Shown: positions 45,007 to 55,077 of the stretch, in pieces
Layout of the letters: the number at the start of each line of letters is the position of its first letter
Numbering within the stretch: position 1 is the stretch's first letter
Origin: Saprospiraceae bacterium
GTDB taxonomy: Bacteria; Bacteroidota; Bacteroidia; Chitinophagales; Saprospiraceae
Assembly (NCBI GenBank): GCA_020627535.1
Contig: JAHDGU010000007.1
Coordinates: forward strand, 124,001-188,000
Length of the DNA stretch: 64,000 nt
Reading direction: 5' to 3'
Position numbers and translations under genes: made by a program
The notes under the pieces: generated by a model
Databases searched by the model: none
Told to the model about the DNA's origin: nothing
What the model saw: only the letters and a program-made list of their open reading frames with translations

Positions 45007-45311
45007 CTGACATTTCCGTTACCGAAAAAAACGCATATAAATACGAGGTGATCGTTATCCCCTGAGATTAAAGGTATTACAAATTAAACTTTCAATTTAT
45101 TTGTTAAAGCAAATTGTGTCCAGTAGTTGTCAATTGGCGGATGGAGTGGATCTCTGATCAGTCGGGCGTCTCCCATCCCATCGCCTTGGAGGCGCTGTGA
45201 CGGGCCGCGCTATCCGGAGCTCGGTACATGCCATCAGCTACGCTGATCGCAGTACTGCTTCGCACTCCTCCTATCGCTGACGCGGGGGATGTTCACTTGT
45301 AGGAGTGATGA
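45007..45311. other. Intergenic region with a GC-rich repeat-like element
   Basis: The part next to the cargo gene is AT-rich (promoter side) and carries the palindrome GTGAC-G-GTCAC at 44996-45006. The stretch 45166-45290 is GC-rich and structured; see the separate entry. No gene seen. Confidence 0.5.
45201..45287. repeat. Possible Bacteroidota intergenic palindromic repeat
   Basis: The block opens with CGGGCCGCGCTATCCGGAGC, has a central hairpin (GTAC...TCAGC-TAC-GCTGA...GTAC, 45224-45254), and closes with CTATCGCTGACGCGGG. The opening and closing patterns resemble, from memory, a dispersed intergenic element in Flavobacteriia that starts GGGC..TCCGCT and ends TCCCTAACGC. Only one copy is in this window, so its repetitive nature cannot be confirmed here. 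Confidence 0.35.
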
Positions 45312-45729
45312 CTAAGCACGCACAATCTTCCATAGACCACTTGTGATGGAAATTAACTTCTGTCCCTCTTCCACGATCTCTAGCTCAATTTCCCAAGATC
45401 CGTACATGGTATCTGACTTTCTATCATAGTGACCAGTGTACCTCACTTCATGGCTTGGTCCATCCTCTTTGCGACTTAGTTCCCCACCATTAAGCTCATG
45501 GAGTCTATTATAGATTTTTACAAATGACACAAGGTCATTGTCTATGAAAACCTTCAATTCTGGACTCTTCCTTCACAGCAAGTGAACTTGATCCTTCTTC
45601 TATTTTACCGTGAATGGTGCCATCTATCTCAGTGATGTCTAGCTGAAAATCAACTCGTTCTCCAAACTCAGGCAAGGAATATCCGAGGCCATACTCGTAG
45701 TAACCTGACCACTTGCCGGTAAGACTCAT
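45312..45729 (-). pseudogene. Frameshifted small lipocalin-like gene coupled to sprA
   Basis: Two pieces in different frames: 45535-45729 (MSLTGKWSGYYEYGLGYSLP...) and 45312-45557 (...IDNDLVSFVKIYNRLHELNG, then SDTMYGSWEIELEI). They join smoothly if one T is removed from the four-T run in GGTTTTC near 45550, giving about 138 residues ending GLWKIVRA. The GxW opening, alternating beta strands and closing G-x-W suggest a small beta-barrel, lipocalin-like. Its ATG overlaps the sprA stop (TGATG), so it was translated after sprA. It is either a recent inactivation, a sequencing error, or programmed slippage. Confidence 0.75.
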
Positions 45730-48700
45730 CAGTTGAGCGTCAATCTGACCGTCAGACCACCTTGCACACTTGTGATAGGAAATGACAAGGATGTTTTGGG
45801 CTCAGTCTTGCTGTAGTCCACAAATAGCCTAAGATTGACATTATCATTCATCTGATAGTCTATGGCAGGCGACCATCTCACGGATCTCAGACCTCTCGTC
45901 GGCACAGCTTCGATGTCTTGATCGATCTGATGATTGACGGTGATATCATCTCTGATCGCTAGATCGAATGTGAAATTGAGGTCTCGACCTTCCGGACTTG
46001 CCACATTGCCTCGACCAGTCGGATCATTATTCGCTTGGTTCTGTTGCTGATTTCTACTTTGTCGATTCTTGCGCTTCTTCTTGCTGCCTGTCAGGAAACC
46101 AATGTTGACATTCTTGATCAGATATCCAAAGCCTAGACTGAGCTCACTAGACCTTGTCTCCCTCAAAAACAGGTCGGTACCGAGACTGAGATCGAGTGAT
46201 CTCGCCCTCGCGACATTGAGATTGAGGGTCATGTCATTGAGCGTGGTGAGATCGAGTCCGATGAGCGGATTGAAGGCCTCTGAAATCGTGATATTCTCCA
46301 TCCGATACTGATGATAGTAGTCCTGATCATCATCGAGCACGAATGGTCTCGAAGGATTGAAGTCCAGATTGTTTTGGTATTGATTGATCTGAAGATCAGA
46401 GTTGTACCCATGCGATAGACTGACACGCTGGAAGATATTTTTGAAAAATCCAACTTTGGCAAGACCGTCATAGCTCAGCGTCCAATTGGGTCGGGGCAAG
46501 ATATTTGGCCTAGAGCCAAAGAGTCGATTTTCCACTTCATCAACGGATCTTCCTGTGTAGGCGGCAATAAATGCTGGTACGAGTACCTCTCTTTGCTTGG
46601 AACCATAGCCCTGAGTCCATTCATCTCCTTCTCTACCGTGCGTTCCAGCATTTTCTTCATTGGGCAGCTTTGCTGAGATCTCTTTTCTCAGCTCTTGGAA
46701 GCGATCAAAGAGCTGCTCGAGATCTGCCTCACTGTCTTTGAAGAGATTGTGTAGTGCAAAGTAGGAGATATTATAGGAGCCAAACTGGCGCGGTGTCCTT
46801 GTCTCAAAGATGGTGTCTTGTAGTGTGCTATCTACATTCTTATAGATGAGACTTGTATTCTGTATGAAATTGCTGCTTGCGTTGACATCGATCCTAAAGT
46901 CATTGAAGGGCTCAAGGCTCACCCGTACGTCATAGTTCTGCGCGTAGTTTTGGATCACCTCCTGATTCTGGAAGAAGTCACCGGTAATCCAGCCACCCTT
47001 ACCACCATTCTCATCGAGCCAGTAGTTATCACTCTGTGGATCGAGATTGGGCTGTAGTCCCGCCACAAAGTCCCAGCCTGGAGCCGAAAATCCCTCACTC
47101 AATCCGAGAAACTTGGTCTTTGGCACAAACCCTGGTACGGTCGTACCTAGCTGCTCTGACCAGTTCATCTTCACAGATCGCACGATCATGAGAGGTCTCA
47201 GCAGTGCCTTTGCACCAGGACCATCCTTGTCCTTATCTCCTTTTTTCTTGCGTTCTCCGCTATCAGCAGTATCCGCGTTGTCCTGGTTTTGATCACGAGG
47301 ATTTTGTCGGCTTGATCTATTTCGAGGACTATTTCTCGAGCTTCTTCTCGGAGGTCGATTGAGCTCTTTGAGCATCTTGGATTTGTTGTAGAGCTTCTCA
47401 AAGTTGAAATCCACAGTTGCCTGTCGAGCTTGCGTATTCTGTATGATATTTCCTTGTGCTTCTGCGATCTTGAGCGAGCCTGCATTCCAGTTGTAGGTAG
47501 CCTTGTAGGAGCCTCGTAGATTGATCCAGTCGAGCGCGGGGAAGTGCTTGAGCGGAGCGCTGTAGCTGACATCGATGGTATGATTATAGTTCAGTACACG
47601 GCCAAAGTCTCTGAGATTGGTAATCACACTATCTCTTCTTGCCTGCTTGGATGTAAGTTCCAGTTCATTTCGATTGGCATAGCCATCAGGCTCATCCACG
47701 ATCGCATTGGTATTGGCGCGGAAGTCAAACTTGAGCGACTTGGTCAAGTCCCAACTGAGATTGTAGCGTCGATCCCAAAGAAATCTATTGTCAAAAAATG
47801 TCTTATAGATCGGGTCGGCAAATCGGTGTGTCGTCGTCCCTAGTCTCCGATCCATCGTAGTGCTGAATCCGATCCGATTGGGGATGGGATTGAAATTGAT
47901 CTCTGTGATGGGCTTCAGCCAATCACTTTCCGATAGCTTTTTGAATGGCTCGAGGTACAGCGGTTTATTGGAGTAGTTATAGTCCAGCGTGCCTTTGTAT
48001 CGCTTGATCTGATCATTTTCCACAAGGGGATCAGAATGCTCGGTATTGCTATATGCGTAGGTCGCAGAGAAGTTGGAGATACTCAGTGGATTGATCTTGC
48101 GATCAGGATTGGGTGCCACCCTGACATTGGTGAAGTTGACACTTTTGATGGTGGTCTTGTCTTGAGCAACATCTCTGATAGAGTCCTTTTCTGGCTCTGA
48201 TATTTCTGAGCTCAGCTTTTCCTTGAGCAGAATATCCTTGTCGTAGGGATCGTACTGTGGATTCCTGGTAGTATTGCTGATCTGAGCGTAGAATGGCACT
48301 CGTAGTCTCGTCTCTCCGGGGATAAACTTGCTGAGCTCGAGATTAGTCGACACATCATATTCTGTGATCTTCTCTCGAGATCGCTCATTGATCTTTTGAT
48401 CCAACGCCCCAAAACCAAAGCCACTATAGGATCCTGCCAATGTAAGATTACCCAAGTCCGCAAGCTCCATATTGACTCTTGCGAGTGCGGCTACACCACC
48501 ACGCTCATCGAGACCATTGAGACGACACTCATTGAGCCACACTTGAACACATTTGTCATCGACGAAGATCTGATCTTCTGGGTTTCTGATGGCGATATAT
48601 ACACTCTTGACTTCTGCGAGATTGGGCCTTCCACGTACAGTAATCTGATGCAGTAGCTCATTGGCGTTCGCTGGATCAGAGTCATAGGACACTCGGTAAG

Positions 48701-51700
48701 CTTGCTCTACTGGAAATCCTAGTTCGTCCCTCTCTATCTTGGTATCGGTGAGCTGCTGAAGAGGGAAGTCCATGAAGTTCTCAGCTCGCCAGACCTCTTG
48801 TGGATCTCCAGGGTCGGCTCCCCGTGAGAAGTGCAAGGGTAGACTATATTCATAGTAGTTCCTCGTGATATCCGATCCCAGTCGTATGAAGACCTCAAAG
48901 TCTCCATCATTGACATCTAGGTCTTCTGTCTCTGCATGTATGAACATCTGCAGATTTTCATAAAACCGCATATCAAAGCCAAGCTGCTTATACGCTCCCT
49001 TGGAGCATCCCTCGGGCAGATCACATACGCTGAGTGCAAGTGACTGCTCATTTTGCAAGACATTATTGAATTGACCTATACTCCGCTCTCTCTGTAGTCC
49101 AGGCGGAATCACATAGCTCCATGGTCGTCTCTCTGAGTTTTCCTCAATGTTTACTGCATCTATACCAAAGTCAGCTGTGGTGTTGACATTATCATTCTCG
49201 CACTCACTGTCTGCGATAAACTCTCTCCACTGGCTCCTCACAAGCTCAAGAGTCGCAAATCTCAGTGTGGTCTGCTGATCAAATCCCTTGAGAAACATCC
49301 TCATGAATCGGATAGAGCGGAAGTCTTGTATACCTCCGATCTCTGCTGTCGGCTGCCGGATCGGAATACGGAATCTGTACCATGTCCGATTGGTCCCAGT
49401 GATATCGAGCACATCCGTGATGTATTCATTCTGCTCTAGGCGATTGTCTGCTGTCCTCACCAGAGGTACTTCATACTCAAAGTAGCTTTCTGACTCATTG
49501 AGAGAGTTGTCGTCATCAATATCCTCAGCGTCTGGCAGATTGGTTCCTGCTTCCACTCTATTGCTTCCTTCTGATGGCGATCGACTATTGCCTTGTGTAT
49601 TGTTGAAGTTTTCGTATCTCTCAAATACTGTGTTGCTCGCGGTGAAAGCAGAGTTTCGGAACCAGCGATAGTTGTCATTGGACACATCTTGTAGGATTGC
49701 TGATCTGGCCTCTGGCGTCAATGGTCCAGCGTCTATCGCCTCGACAAATTCTTGATACTTGAGACGCTCAGCTGCATCATCTAGACCATCTAGTCCGAGA
49801 TCTTGAGCATCACGATCTTCTTCAACATTTGAAAAGGCATCGATCACATTGGTCACGATCGGAATACGACTCCAGTTGGTTTCATCCGTACGGGATGTAC
49901 TTCCAGGTGTAGGCAGTCCATTTTCAAAAAACATCCGAGAATCTCTCAAGATATCTTCAGAGATATTTCCAAGATTGAAATACAGTTTTCCAGAGTCAGC
50001 CACGGCACCATTACCATCTACATCGATAAATGGATTGAGCAACCAAAACTCAATGAACTCAAAGTTGGCTCGCTGGAAGTTGTTTTGATCCATCCGACGC
50101 ATGATACCAGCCCAGCGTGTTTCAGGAGATTTCAACCTACCATCCTCATCGATTCCTTCACTGTATGCTGTACCATCTGGCACATCAAAGTTGTATGGAC
50201 CTCTGCGATCTGGATAGTAAGTCAGATCGAGTGTCTGTACATCGGGAAACTGTCCAGGGATTCGACTTCTGTTAGGGAAGACTTCTTCTTGATCGATCGC
50301 CATGGTGTAAGGATTGTTTCGATCCTCCTCATTCCTGATTGTCCGTTCGATCCGATACCAGTTGAGCAAAGCTCGATTGACACCATAGTTATTGTCATTG
50401 ATGAGCTCTGCTTCTCGCCAAGGGCTCTCCATATTTCTTTCCTCATTTCTCGGAGCACTTGCCAGTACCCAGCGATTGGCAGGTACACGCAGGTCTATGC
50501 TCGATACGGCACCTTCAAAGTCATCTATCAAGACACTTCCACCTCGGTCATCACCGACATTGATAGCTCGTGAGTGACCGGGCTTGAGCCAAGCACCTTC
50601 TGCTTCTACACTGATGGAGCTAGGAGCTGTCGTGGAGATACCTGGAATCCCATCGACAATTCTCGTCAGCCATGGTGCTTCTTTGGAGTAGTTGACATCA
50701 AGACCGTAGATATTATTATTGATCGGATCATCTCCGAGATTGACTTTTTGTGTAAACGGTCGCTCAAATAGCTTGAGGAATGTACCACCGATCACCAAGT
50801 TTTTATTCACATCAAAGTCTGCTCTGACTCCAAGCATGGTCTTTCGTTGCAGACTAAAGACTGTATTATCCTCAAAAGATACTCTGATCGAAGTACCAGG
50901 CTGCAGGTATGCATCATTGAGGATGCGCACACGGCCGATGCCATAGTCGACCTCGTAGTCGATATTTTCTCTGAGGACTTGTCCACCAGCTCTTACCCGT
51001 ACACTACCAGGAGGAAGGTTGAAGGTATTGAGCGATATCTCTGATGATGATCCACTTGATTTATACTGCCCTTTGATGATAAATCGATTTTTCAGGAAAG
51101 TCTCCCTAGCTAGAACCAGCGTAGAGTCATACAACTCATTGTAAATCAGTTCCTCTGCCTCAGCAGGAGGTATGTCCTGCAGTATGTCTTCTAAGTGAGA
51201 ACCAAATGGCTCTAGGACCGGAAACATCATACGCCCGGTACGTGGATAGATGGTCAGACCAGGGACAAAATCAAAGACACCATCTGAGCGCGGGTCATTT
51301 TGACTATTGAGATTATCTAGATTAAATACCGTCAAGAGCGGTACACTCTCGATTCCTTCTACAGGCAAGAATCTCTTCTCTCCCGCACCAGGATCATCGT
51401 AGTAGATGTCCAGCTTGAAGTCCTCTCGATCCAGCTGAAATGCCCCAAGCGCATAGACATTTTTCATCATCAGATCCCACTCTGGCTGATCAATCCGCTG
51501 AGTAGTACTCTTCAGCATCTTGAGGAACAGGACACTAAGTGTATCATTTTGTGTTCCATCCTCTTCATCGGCAAATTCTCCCACCTTGAAGACACGACCA
51601 TTATAGGTATACTCATAGGCTACCCCAAGGACTTGATCTGGTCTGAGCTGAAGATTAAGACTGACAAATCCCAACTTGGGATGAAACTCATATTCGTTGG

Positions 51701-53033
51701 CACTAAGCTTCCGCGCCTGTACTTTTTCGAAGTCTTTGGACTGTTTGAAGTCAAATGGAGAGGAGGTCAAGCCGCGTACAGCATTGTCTATAGATCTGAT
51801 GCTTGGGTCTCGCTCGATCTCTCGGATGATGGTATTGGTCTCATTGGTAGGGATGACCCGCCCACTTGCGTCCAGCACCTGCTGACCACCGATCGTAAAT
51901 CGATCTGGATCTTCGATCGTCATTCGATCAAATTCTCCAAGATCAGCTATGGTGACTACGTCTCTGATACTATTACTATTGCGACCATCATTCGTCACCC
52001 ATACTTCCAGACGCGTGATATTGAAGAGACTATTGACAAAAGGAAGACAGTCAAGTGATCCCTCAAAGCCCTCACGATTGTACTGAGATAGAAAGAAGTG
52101 TCGATTCTCATCATACTCGTCAATGGGCACTTGAAATTCATTGATCAGACTACCGCCTTCTACGACGATATCATTTTGCTCGGTATTTTGCTGTGAAATG
52201 ACAGAAGTCAATCTCAATCGACCAAACTGAAAGTCAGTCCTGATACCAAAGAGACTTTGATTGCCTTGAATGAGAGAGGTACGCAATGGAAGACTCACAT
52301 TACCGGCCTCAATATTCTTGATGATATCATCCTCGCTAAACTTCTCAGAGTCATAAGCGAGTTTGAGCTGATTTTCAAAATCAAAGGTTGCTTGAGTGTT
52401 GTAATCAAAGCCCAGATTCATCTTGTCTCCGATCTGTCCATTGACACTCATCTGGATGTTCATGTCAAAATCGAAGTTGTTATTGGTTTGATTTCTTAAT
52501 GTGAGTACAGGGTTCTCTACTTTCTGATAGTCATAGCCAAATGTGAGATCGATGTTTCCCTGCGGTGTGATGCTAATCTCATTGCCACCAAAGAGACGGT
52601 CTGCCACATCGGTCTCTACGTCGATGACATCCATGGGATCTACTTTGCCCGAGATACTCTTATACTCTGATTGCACACCAGCGAGTTGGCGGAAGTAGAT
52701 CTGTTCTTGTTGTTTGGCTCTCCACTCGAGATATTCTGAGAATGTCATGTATGACGGCGCTCGATAAAACTCGTCGCCGATTTTCTCAGTGATCATATAG
52801 AGGCCAGTCTCTGGATCATACTCGACCTTTTGGTCGACGATAGAGGGATCGCTCAGGTCAAATGGATTGTCCTCGCCGTCATTGACGAAGTCGCCAAAGC
52901 GTGGTTTGATCGTATCACTGGCCGACACTGTCGAGATCACCTCGTCCAGCTCTGGACCAGTTTTAGCCTCCAGTCCTGTCCCTAGACAGGCAGACAGCCA
53001 TACGATAGCTATGAGAGAAAAAATATTTTTCAT
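45729..53033 (-). CDS. sprA: T9SS outer-membrane translocon SprA (Sov)
   Basis: 2434 aa with a signal peptide (FSLIAIVWLSACLGTG), the length typical of SprA/Sov. SprA is the giant ~36-strand beta-barrel through which T9SS cargo crosses the outer membrane. Recognisable parts include the YMTFSEYLEWRAKQQEQIYF N-terminal motif, ISITPQGNIDLTFGYDYQKV, repeated beta strands throughout, DDFEGAVSSIDLRVPANRW, and a C-terminal barrel end (GGLTVRLTLN). A low-complexity insert (~1820-1870, RNSPRNRSSRQNPRDQNQDN and a Lys/Asp run) is a likely loop. It explains export of the CTD-bearing proteins in this window. It lies 100 bp after ruvA on the same strand, a pairing common in Bacteroidota. Confidence 0.97.
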   Translation of the reverse strand: MKNIFSLIAIVWLSACLGTGLEAKTGPELDEVISTVSASDTIKPRFGDFVNDGEDNPFDLSDPSIVDQKVEYDPETGLYMITEKIGDEFYRAPSYMTFSEYLEWRAKQQEQIYFRQLAGVQSEYKSISGKVDPMDVIDVETDVADRLFGGNEISITPQGNIDLTFGYDYQKVENPVLTLRNQTNNNFDFDMNIQMSVNGQIGDKMNLGFDYNTQATFDFENQLKLAYDSEKFSEDDIIKNIEAGNVSLPLRTSLIQGNQSLFGIRTDFQFGRLRLTSVISQQNTEQNDIVVEGGSLINEFQVPIDEYDENRHFFLSQYNREGFEGSLDCLPFVNSLFNITRLEVWVTNDGRNSNSIRDVVTIADLGEFDRMTIEDPDRFTIGGQQVLDASGRVIPTNETNTIIREIERDPSIRSIDNAVRGLTSSPFDFKQSKDFEKVQARKLSANEYEFHPKLGFVSLNLQLRPDQVLGVAYEYTYNGRVFKVGEFADEEDGTQNDTLSVLFLKMLKSTTQRIDQPEWDLMMKNVYALGAFQLDREDFKLDIYYDDPGAGEKRFLPVEGIESVPLLTVFNLDNLNSQNDPRSDGVFDFVPGLTIYPRTGRMMFPVLEPFGSHLEDILQDIPPAEAEELIYNELYDSTLVLARETFLKNRFIIKGQYKSSGSSSEISLNTFNLPPGSVRVRAGGQVLRENIDYEVDYGIGRVRILNDAYLQPGTSIRVSFEDNTVFSLQRKTMLGVRADFDVNKNLVIGGTFLKLFERPFTQKVNLGDDPINNNIYGLDVNYSKEAPWLTRIVDGIPGISTTAPSSISVEAEGAWLKPGHSRAINVGDDRGGSVLIDDFEGAVSSIDLRVPANRWVLASAPRNEERNMESPWREAELINDNNYGVNRALLNWYRIERTIRNEEDRNNPYTMAIDQEEVFPNRSRIPGQFPDVQTLDLTYYPDRRGPYNFDVPDGTAYSEGIDEDGRLKSPETRWAGIMRRMDQNNFQRANFEFIEFWLLNPFIDVDGNGAVADSGKLYFNLGNISEDILRDSRMFFENGLPTPGSTSRTDETNWSRIPIVTNVIDAFSNVEEDRDAQDLGLDGLDDAAERLKYQEFVEAIDAGPLTPEARSAILQDVSNDNYRWFRNSAFTASNTVFERYENFNNTQGNSRSPSEGSNRVEAGTNLPDAEDIDDDNSLNESESYFEYEVPLVRTADNRLEQNEYITDVLDITGTNRTWYRFRIPIRQPTAEIGGIQDFRSIRFMRMFLKGFDQQTTLRFATLELVRSQWREFIADSECENDNVNTTADFGIDAVNIEENSERRPWSYVIPPGLQRERSIGQFNNVLQNEQSLALSVCDLPEGCSKGAYKQLGFDMRFYENLQMFIHAETEDLDVNDGDFEVFIRLGSDITRNYYEYSLPLHFSRGADPGDPQEVWRAENFMDFPLQQLTDTKIERDELGFPVEQAYRVSYDSDPANANELLHQITVRGRPNLAEVKSVYIAIRNPEDQIFVDDKCVQVWLNECRLNGLDERGGVAALARVNMELADLGNLTLAGSYSGFGFGALDQKINERSREKITEYDVSTNLELSKFIPGETRLRVPFYAQISNTTRNPQYDPYDKDILLKEKLSSEISEPEKDSIRDVAQDKTTIKSVNFTNVRVAPNPDRKINPLSISNFSATYAYSNTEHSDPLVENDQIKRYKGTLDYNYSNKPLYLEPFKKLSESDWLKPITEINFNPIPNRIGFSTTMDRRLGTTTHRFADPIYKTFFDNRFLWDRRYNLSWDLTKSLKFDFRANTNAIVDEPDGYANRNELELTSKQARRDSVITNLRDFGRVLNYNHTIDVSYSAPLKHFPALDWINLRGSYKATYNWNAGSLKIAEAQGNIIQNTQARQATVDFNFEKLYNKSKMLKELNRPPRRSSRNSPRNRSSRQNPRDQNQDNADTADSGERKKKGDKDKDGPGAKALLRPLMIVRSVKMNWSEQLGTTVPGFVPKTKFLGLSEGFSAPGWDFVAGLQPNLDPQSDNYWLDENGGKGGWITGDFFQNQEVIQNYAQNYDVRVSLEPFNDFRIDVNASSNFIQNTSLIYKNVDSTLQDTIFETRTPRQFGSYNISYFALHNLFKDSEADLEQLFDRFQELRKEISAKLPNEENAGTHGREGDEWTQGYGSKQREVLVPAFIAAYTGRSVDEVENRLFGSRPNILPRPNWTLSYDGLAKVGFFKNIFQRVSLSHGYNSDLQINQYQNNLDFNPSRPFVLDDDQDYYHQYRMENITISEAFNPLIGLDLTTLNDMTLNLNVARARSLDLSLGTDLFLRETRSSELSLGFGYLIKNVNIGFLTGSKKKRKNRQSRNQQQNQANNDPTGRGNVASPEGRDLNFTFDLAIRDDITVNHQIDQDIEAVPTRGLRSVRWSPAIDYQMNDNVNLRLFVDYSKTEPKTSLSFPITSVQGGLTVRLTLN

Positions 53034-53133
53034 TGGGAATTTGCAGCAGATAATCTGTAGTCTCGCGTCTCTTTGCTCAATTAACAGTTAGTTAACGGTT
53101 TCTTGCAGGCGTCAGTATACCGGAGCGAAAATA

Positions 53134-53730
53134 TTAGCCCGATAAGGCTTGCAGCGCCTTTCGAATCAATTCTTCAACACCCATTTCTTGGTTTGATTCT
53201 TTAAGAATCTTACTCACCGCCTTGGCAGCATCATTTCGCCCAAATCCCAGACTAGCCAGTGCACTGATGGCCTCCTGCCGATCTGGATTGGTTGATGAGC
53301 CTACGACCGAGGTTGCTAAAACGCCACCGAGCTTCGAAATCTTGTCTTTGAGCTCGATTATTATTCTTTTCGCCGTCTTGGGACCAATGCCTTTGATCCT
53401 TTTGAAAGCAAATTCATCCTCATTGACGATCGCAGAGCTCAGCTCAGCGCTTGTCATCGAACTCAGCGCAATCCGAGCTGTACTAGGTCCGATGCCAGAC
53501 ACGGAGATCAACAGCCGAAAAAGCTCTCTCTCGTCCTTGGTGTAGAAGCCATACAGCGTATGACTATCTTCCTTGATACTTACATGAGTGTATAACTTGA
53601 GTTGCTTCGCAGCCGCGATCTGCTCGTGAGTCTGTAGCGAAATGTGCAAGATGTATCCCAGCCCTCCGATATCGATGACCACATGATCTGCAAACAGCTC
53701 TGTGATTTTCCCTTGTACGTATTCTATCAT
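53134..53730 (-). CDS. ruvA: Holliday junction branch migration protein RuvA
   Basis: 198 aa from ATG 53730 (MIEYVQGKITELFADHVVID); the ORF's earlier ATG at 53757 is rejected because RuvA proteins begin MIxYxxGxl and the promoter box would then be coding. OB-fold N-terminus, two helix-hairpin-helix motifs (LLISVSGIGPSTARIALSSM ~70-90, FKRIKGIGPKTAKRIIIELK ~105-125), and domain III (QEAISALASLGFGRNDAAKA). It forms tetramers that hold the four-way junction for RuvB. Divergent from purD. Confidence 0.96.
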   Translation of the reverse strand: MIEYVQGKITELFADHVVIDIGGLGYILHISLQTHEQIAAAKQLKLYTHVSIKEDSHTLYGFYTKDERELFRLLISVSGIGPSTARIALSSMTSAELSSAIVNEDEFAFKRIKGIGPKTAKRIIIELKDKISKLGGVLATSVVGSSTNPDRQEAISALASLGFGRNDAAKAVSKILKESNQEMGVEELIRKALQALSG

Positions 53731-53739
53731 TAGCAGCGA

Positions 53740-53747
53740 CAAAGTTA
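53740..53747 (-). promoter_or_regulatory. ruvA promoter -7 box
   Basis: TAACTTTG on the - strand matches TAnnTTTG. It ends 9 nt before the ruvA ATG at 53730, so the leader would be very short. A clear -33 TTG at the normal distance was not found. Confidence 0.45.
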
Positions 53748-53767
53748 GCGAGCTCAAAGCTCTCTGC

Positions 53768-53775
53768 TACCTTTG
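53768..53775 (+). promoter_or_regulatory. purD promoter -7 box
   Basis: TACCTTTG on the + strand matches TAnnTTTG, 24 nt upstream of the purD ATG at 53800; no canonical -33 TTG recognised. It lies back to back with the ruvA box in a 69-bp divergent gap. Confidence 0.45.
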
Positions 53776-53799
53776 TGGCGCTCAACAAATGACGTCAAC

Positions 53800-55068
53800 A
53801 TGAATGTACTCATCTTGGGATCTGGTGGTCGAGAACATGCACTCAGTTGGAAAATCGCCCAAAGCCCAGATCTCACCCATCTCTATATCGCACCAGGCAA
53901 TGCCGGGACCCAGCAAGTTGGCACCAATGTAGCCATGGATATCAGCGACTTTGGTCAAATCAGTGACTTTGTCAGCGAGCAACAGATACATCTGCTGATT
54001 GTCGGGCCTGAGCAGCCATTGGTGGATGGTATTTGGGATTATTTTCGATCTCATGATGAGCATAAAGATCTCATCGTGATAGGGCCAAGTCAAGCTGCTG
54101 CTAGACTCGAAGGTAGCAAGGACTTCGCCAAGCAATTTATGCAGCGGTATGACATACCCACTGCAGCATACAGGAGTTTTGGCGAAAGCCAGCACCAGGA
54201 GGCTCTCGACTATCTCGACACACAGCAGGCACCCATCGTCCTCAAGGCAGATGGTCTTGCTGCAGGCAAAGGAGTCATCATCAGTCAGAGTATCCCAGAA
54301 GCAAAAAAATCGATTGCGGATATGTTGGGAGGCCAGTTTGGCCAAGCTAGCAAGACAGTCGTCATCGAAGAATTTCTTGAGGGCATCGAGTTCTCAGTAT
54401 TCGTACTGACCGATGGAAAAGACTATAAGCTCCTCCCCATTGCCAAGGACTACAAGCGCATCGGAGAAGGAGATACTGGTCTCAATACTGGCGGCATGGG
54501 CTCAATCAGTCCTGTACCATTTGTGGGAGAAGAGCTCATGGAAAAAGTCAAATCTCGCATCATCGAACCGACAATAAGAGGTCTACAAGCCGACAGATTA
54601 GACTATCACGGATTTGTCTTTTTTGGTCTCATCGCTGTGGAAGGTGAGCCCTATGTCATAGAGTACAACTGTCGCATGGGAGATCCAGAGACCGAGTCTG
54701 TCATACCTCGGATTCAGAATGACTTACTCGATGTACTGGCCAAGCTCTACAGCACAGATTTTAAGCATACAGAGATAAAACATGACCCTCGGACTGCAGC
54801 TTGCGTGATGATGGTCAGTGGTGGATATCCACAGGCATACGAAAAAGGTAAGCTCATCTCGGGTCTTGAGCATGGAGGCGAGAGCTTACTCTTCCATGCG
54901 GGCACCAAGTCCGAGCACGGTCAAGTCATGACCAATGGTGGCAGGGTCATAGCTATCACGAGCATCACTGATGACATGAAGTCTGCCCTTGATGCTTCTT
55001 ACGCTGTCGCGAAAATGATCGACTTCGATGGTAAATATTATCGACGAGACATAGGATTTGATCTTTAA
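53800..55068 (+). CDS. purD: Phosphoribosylamine-glycine ligase PurD (GAR synthetase)
   Basis: 422 aa from ATG 53800 (MNVLILGSGGREHALSWKIA); the upstream ATG at 53773 lies on the promoter box. It catalyses the second step of de novo purine synthesis, joining glycine to phosphoribosylamine with ATP, in the cytosol. N-domain GSGGREHAL, ATP-grasp motifs EGSKDFAKQFM, VLKADGLAAGKGVI, LNTGGMGSISPVPF and the metal-binding YNCRMGDPETESVIPR are all present, and length is normal. Followed after 9 bp by murF-alr, so probably cotranscribed. Confidence 0.97.
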   Translation: MNVLILGSGGREHALSWKIAQSPDLTHLYIAPGNAGTQQVGTNVAMDISDFGQISDFVSEQQIHLLIVGPEQPLVDGIWDYFRSHDEHKDLIVIGPSQAAARLEGSKDFAKQFMQRYDIPTAAYRSFGESQHQEALDYLDTQQAPIVLKADGLAAGKGVIISQSIPEAKKSIADMLGGQFGQASKTVVIEEFLEGIEFSVFVLTDGKDYKLLPIAKDYKRIGEGDTGLNTGGMGSISPVPFVGEELMEKVKSRIIEPTIRGLQADRLDYHGFVFFGLIAVEGEPYVIEYNCRMGDPETESVIPRIQNDLLDVLAKLYSTDFKHTEIKHDPRTAACVMMVSGGYPQAYEKGKLISGLEHGGESLLFHAGTKSEHGQVMTNGGRVIAITSITDDMKSALDASYAVAKMIDFDGKYYRRDIGFDL

Positions 55069-55077
55069 TATCTCCTT

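Noticed and set aside
50085-50573. 162-codon + strand ORF opposite sprA
   Set aside because: Antisense shadow of the sprA coding sequence, no domain recognised.
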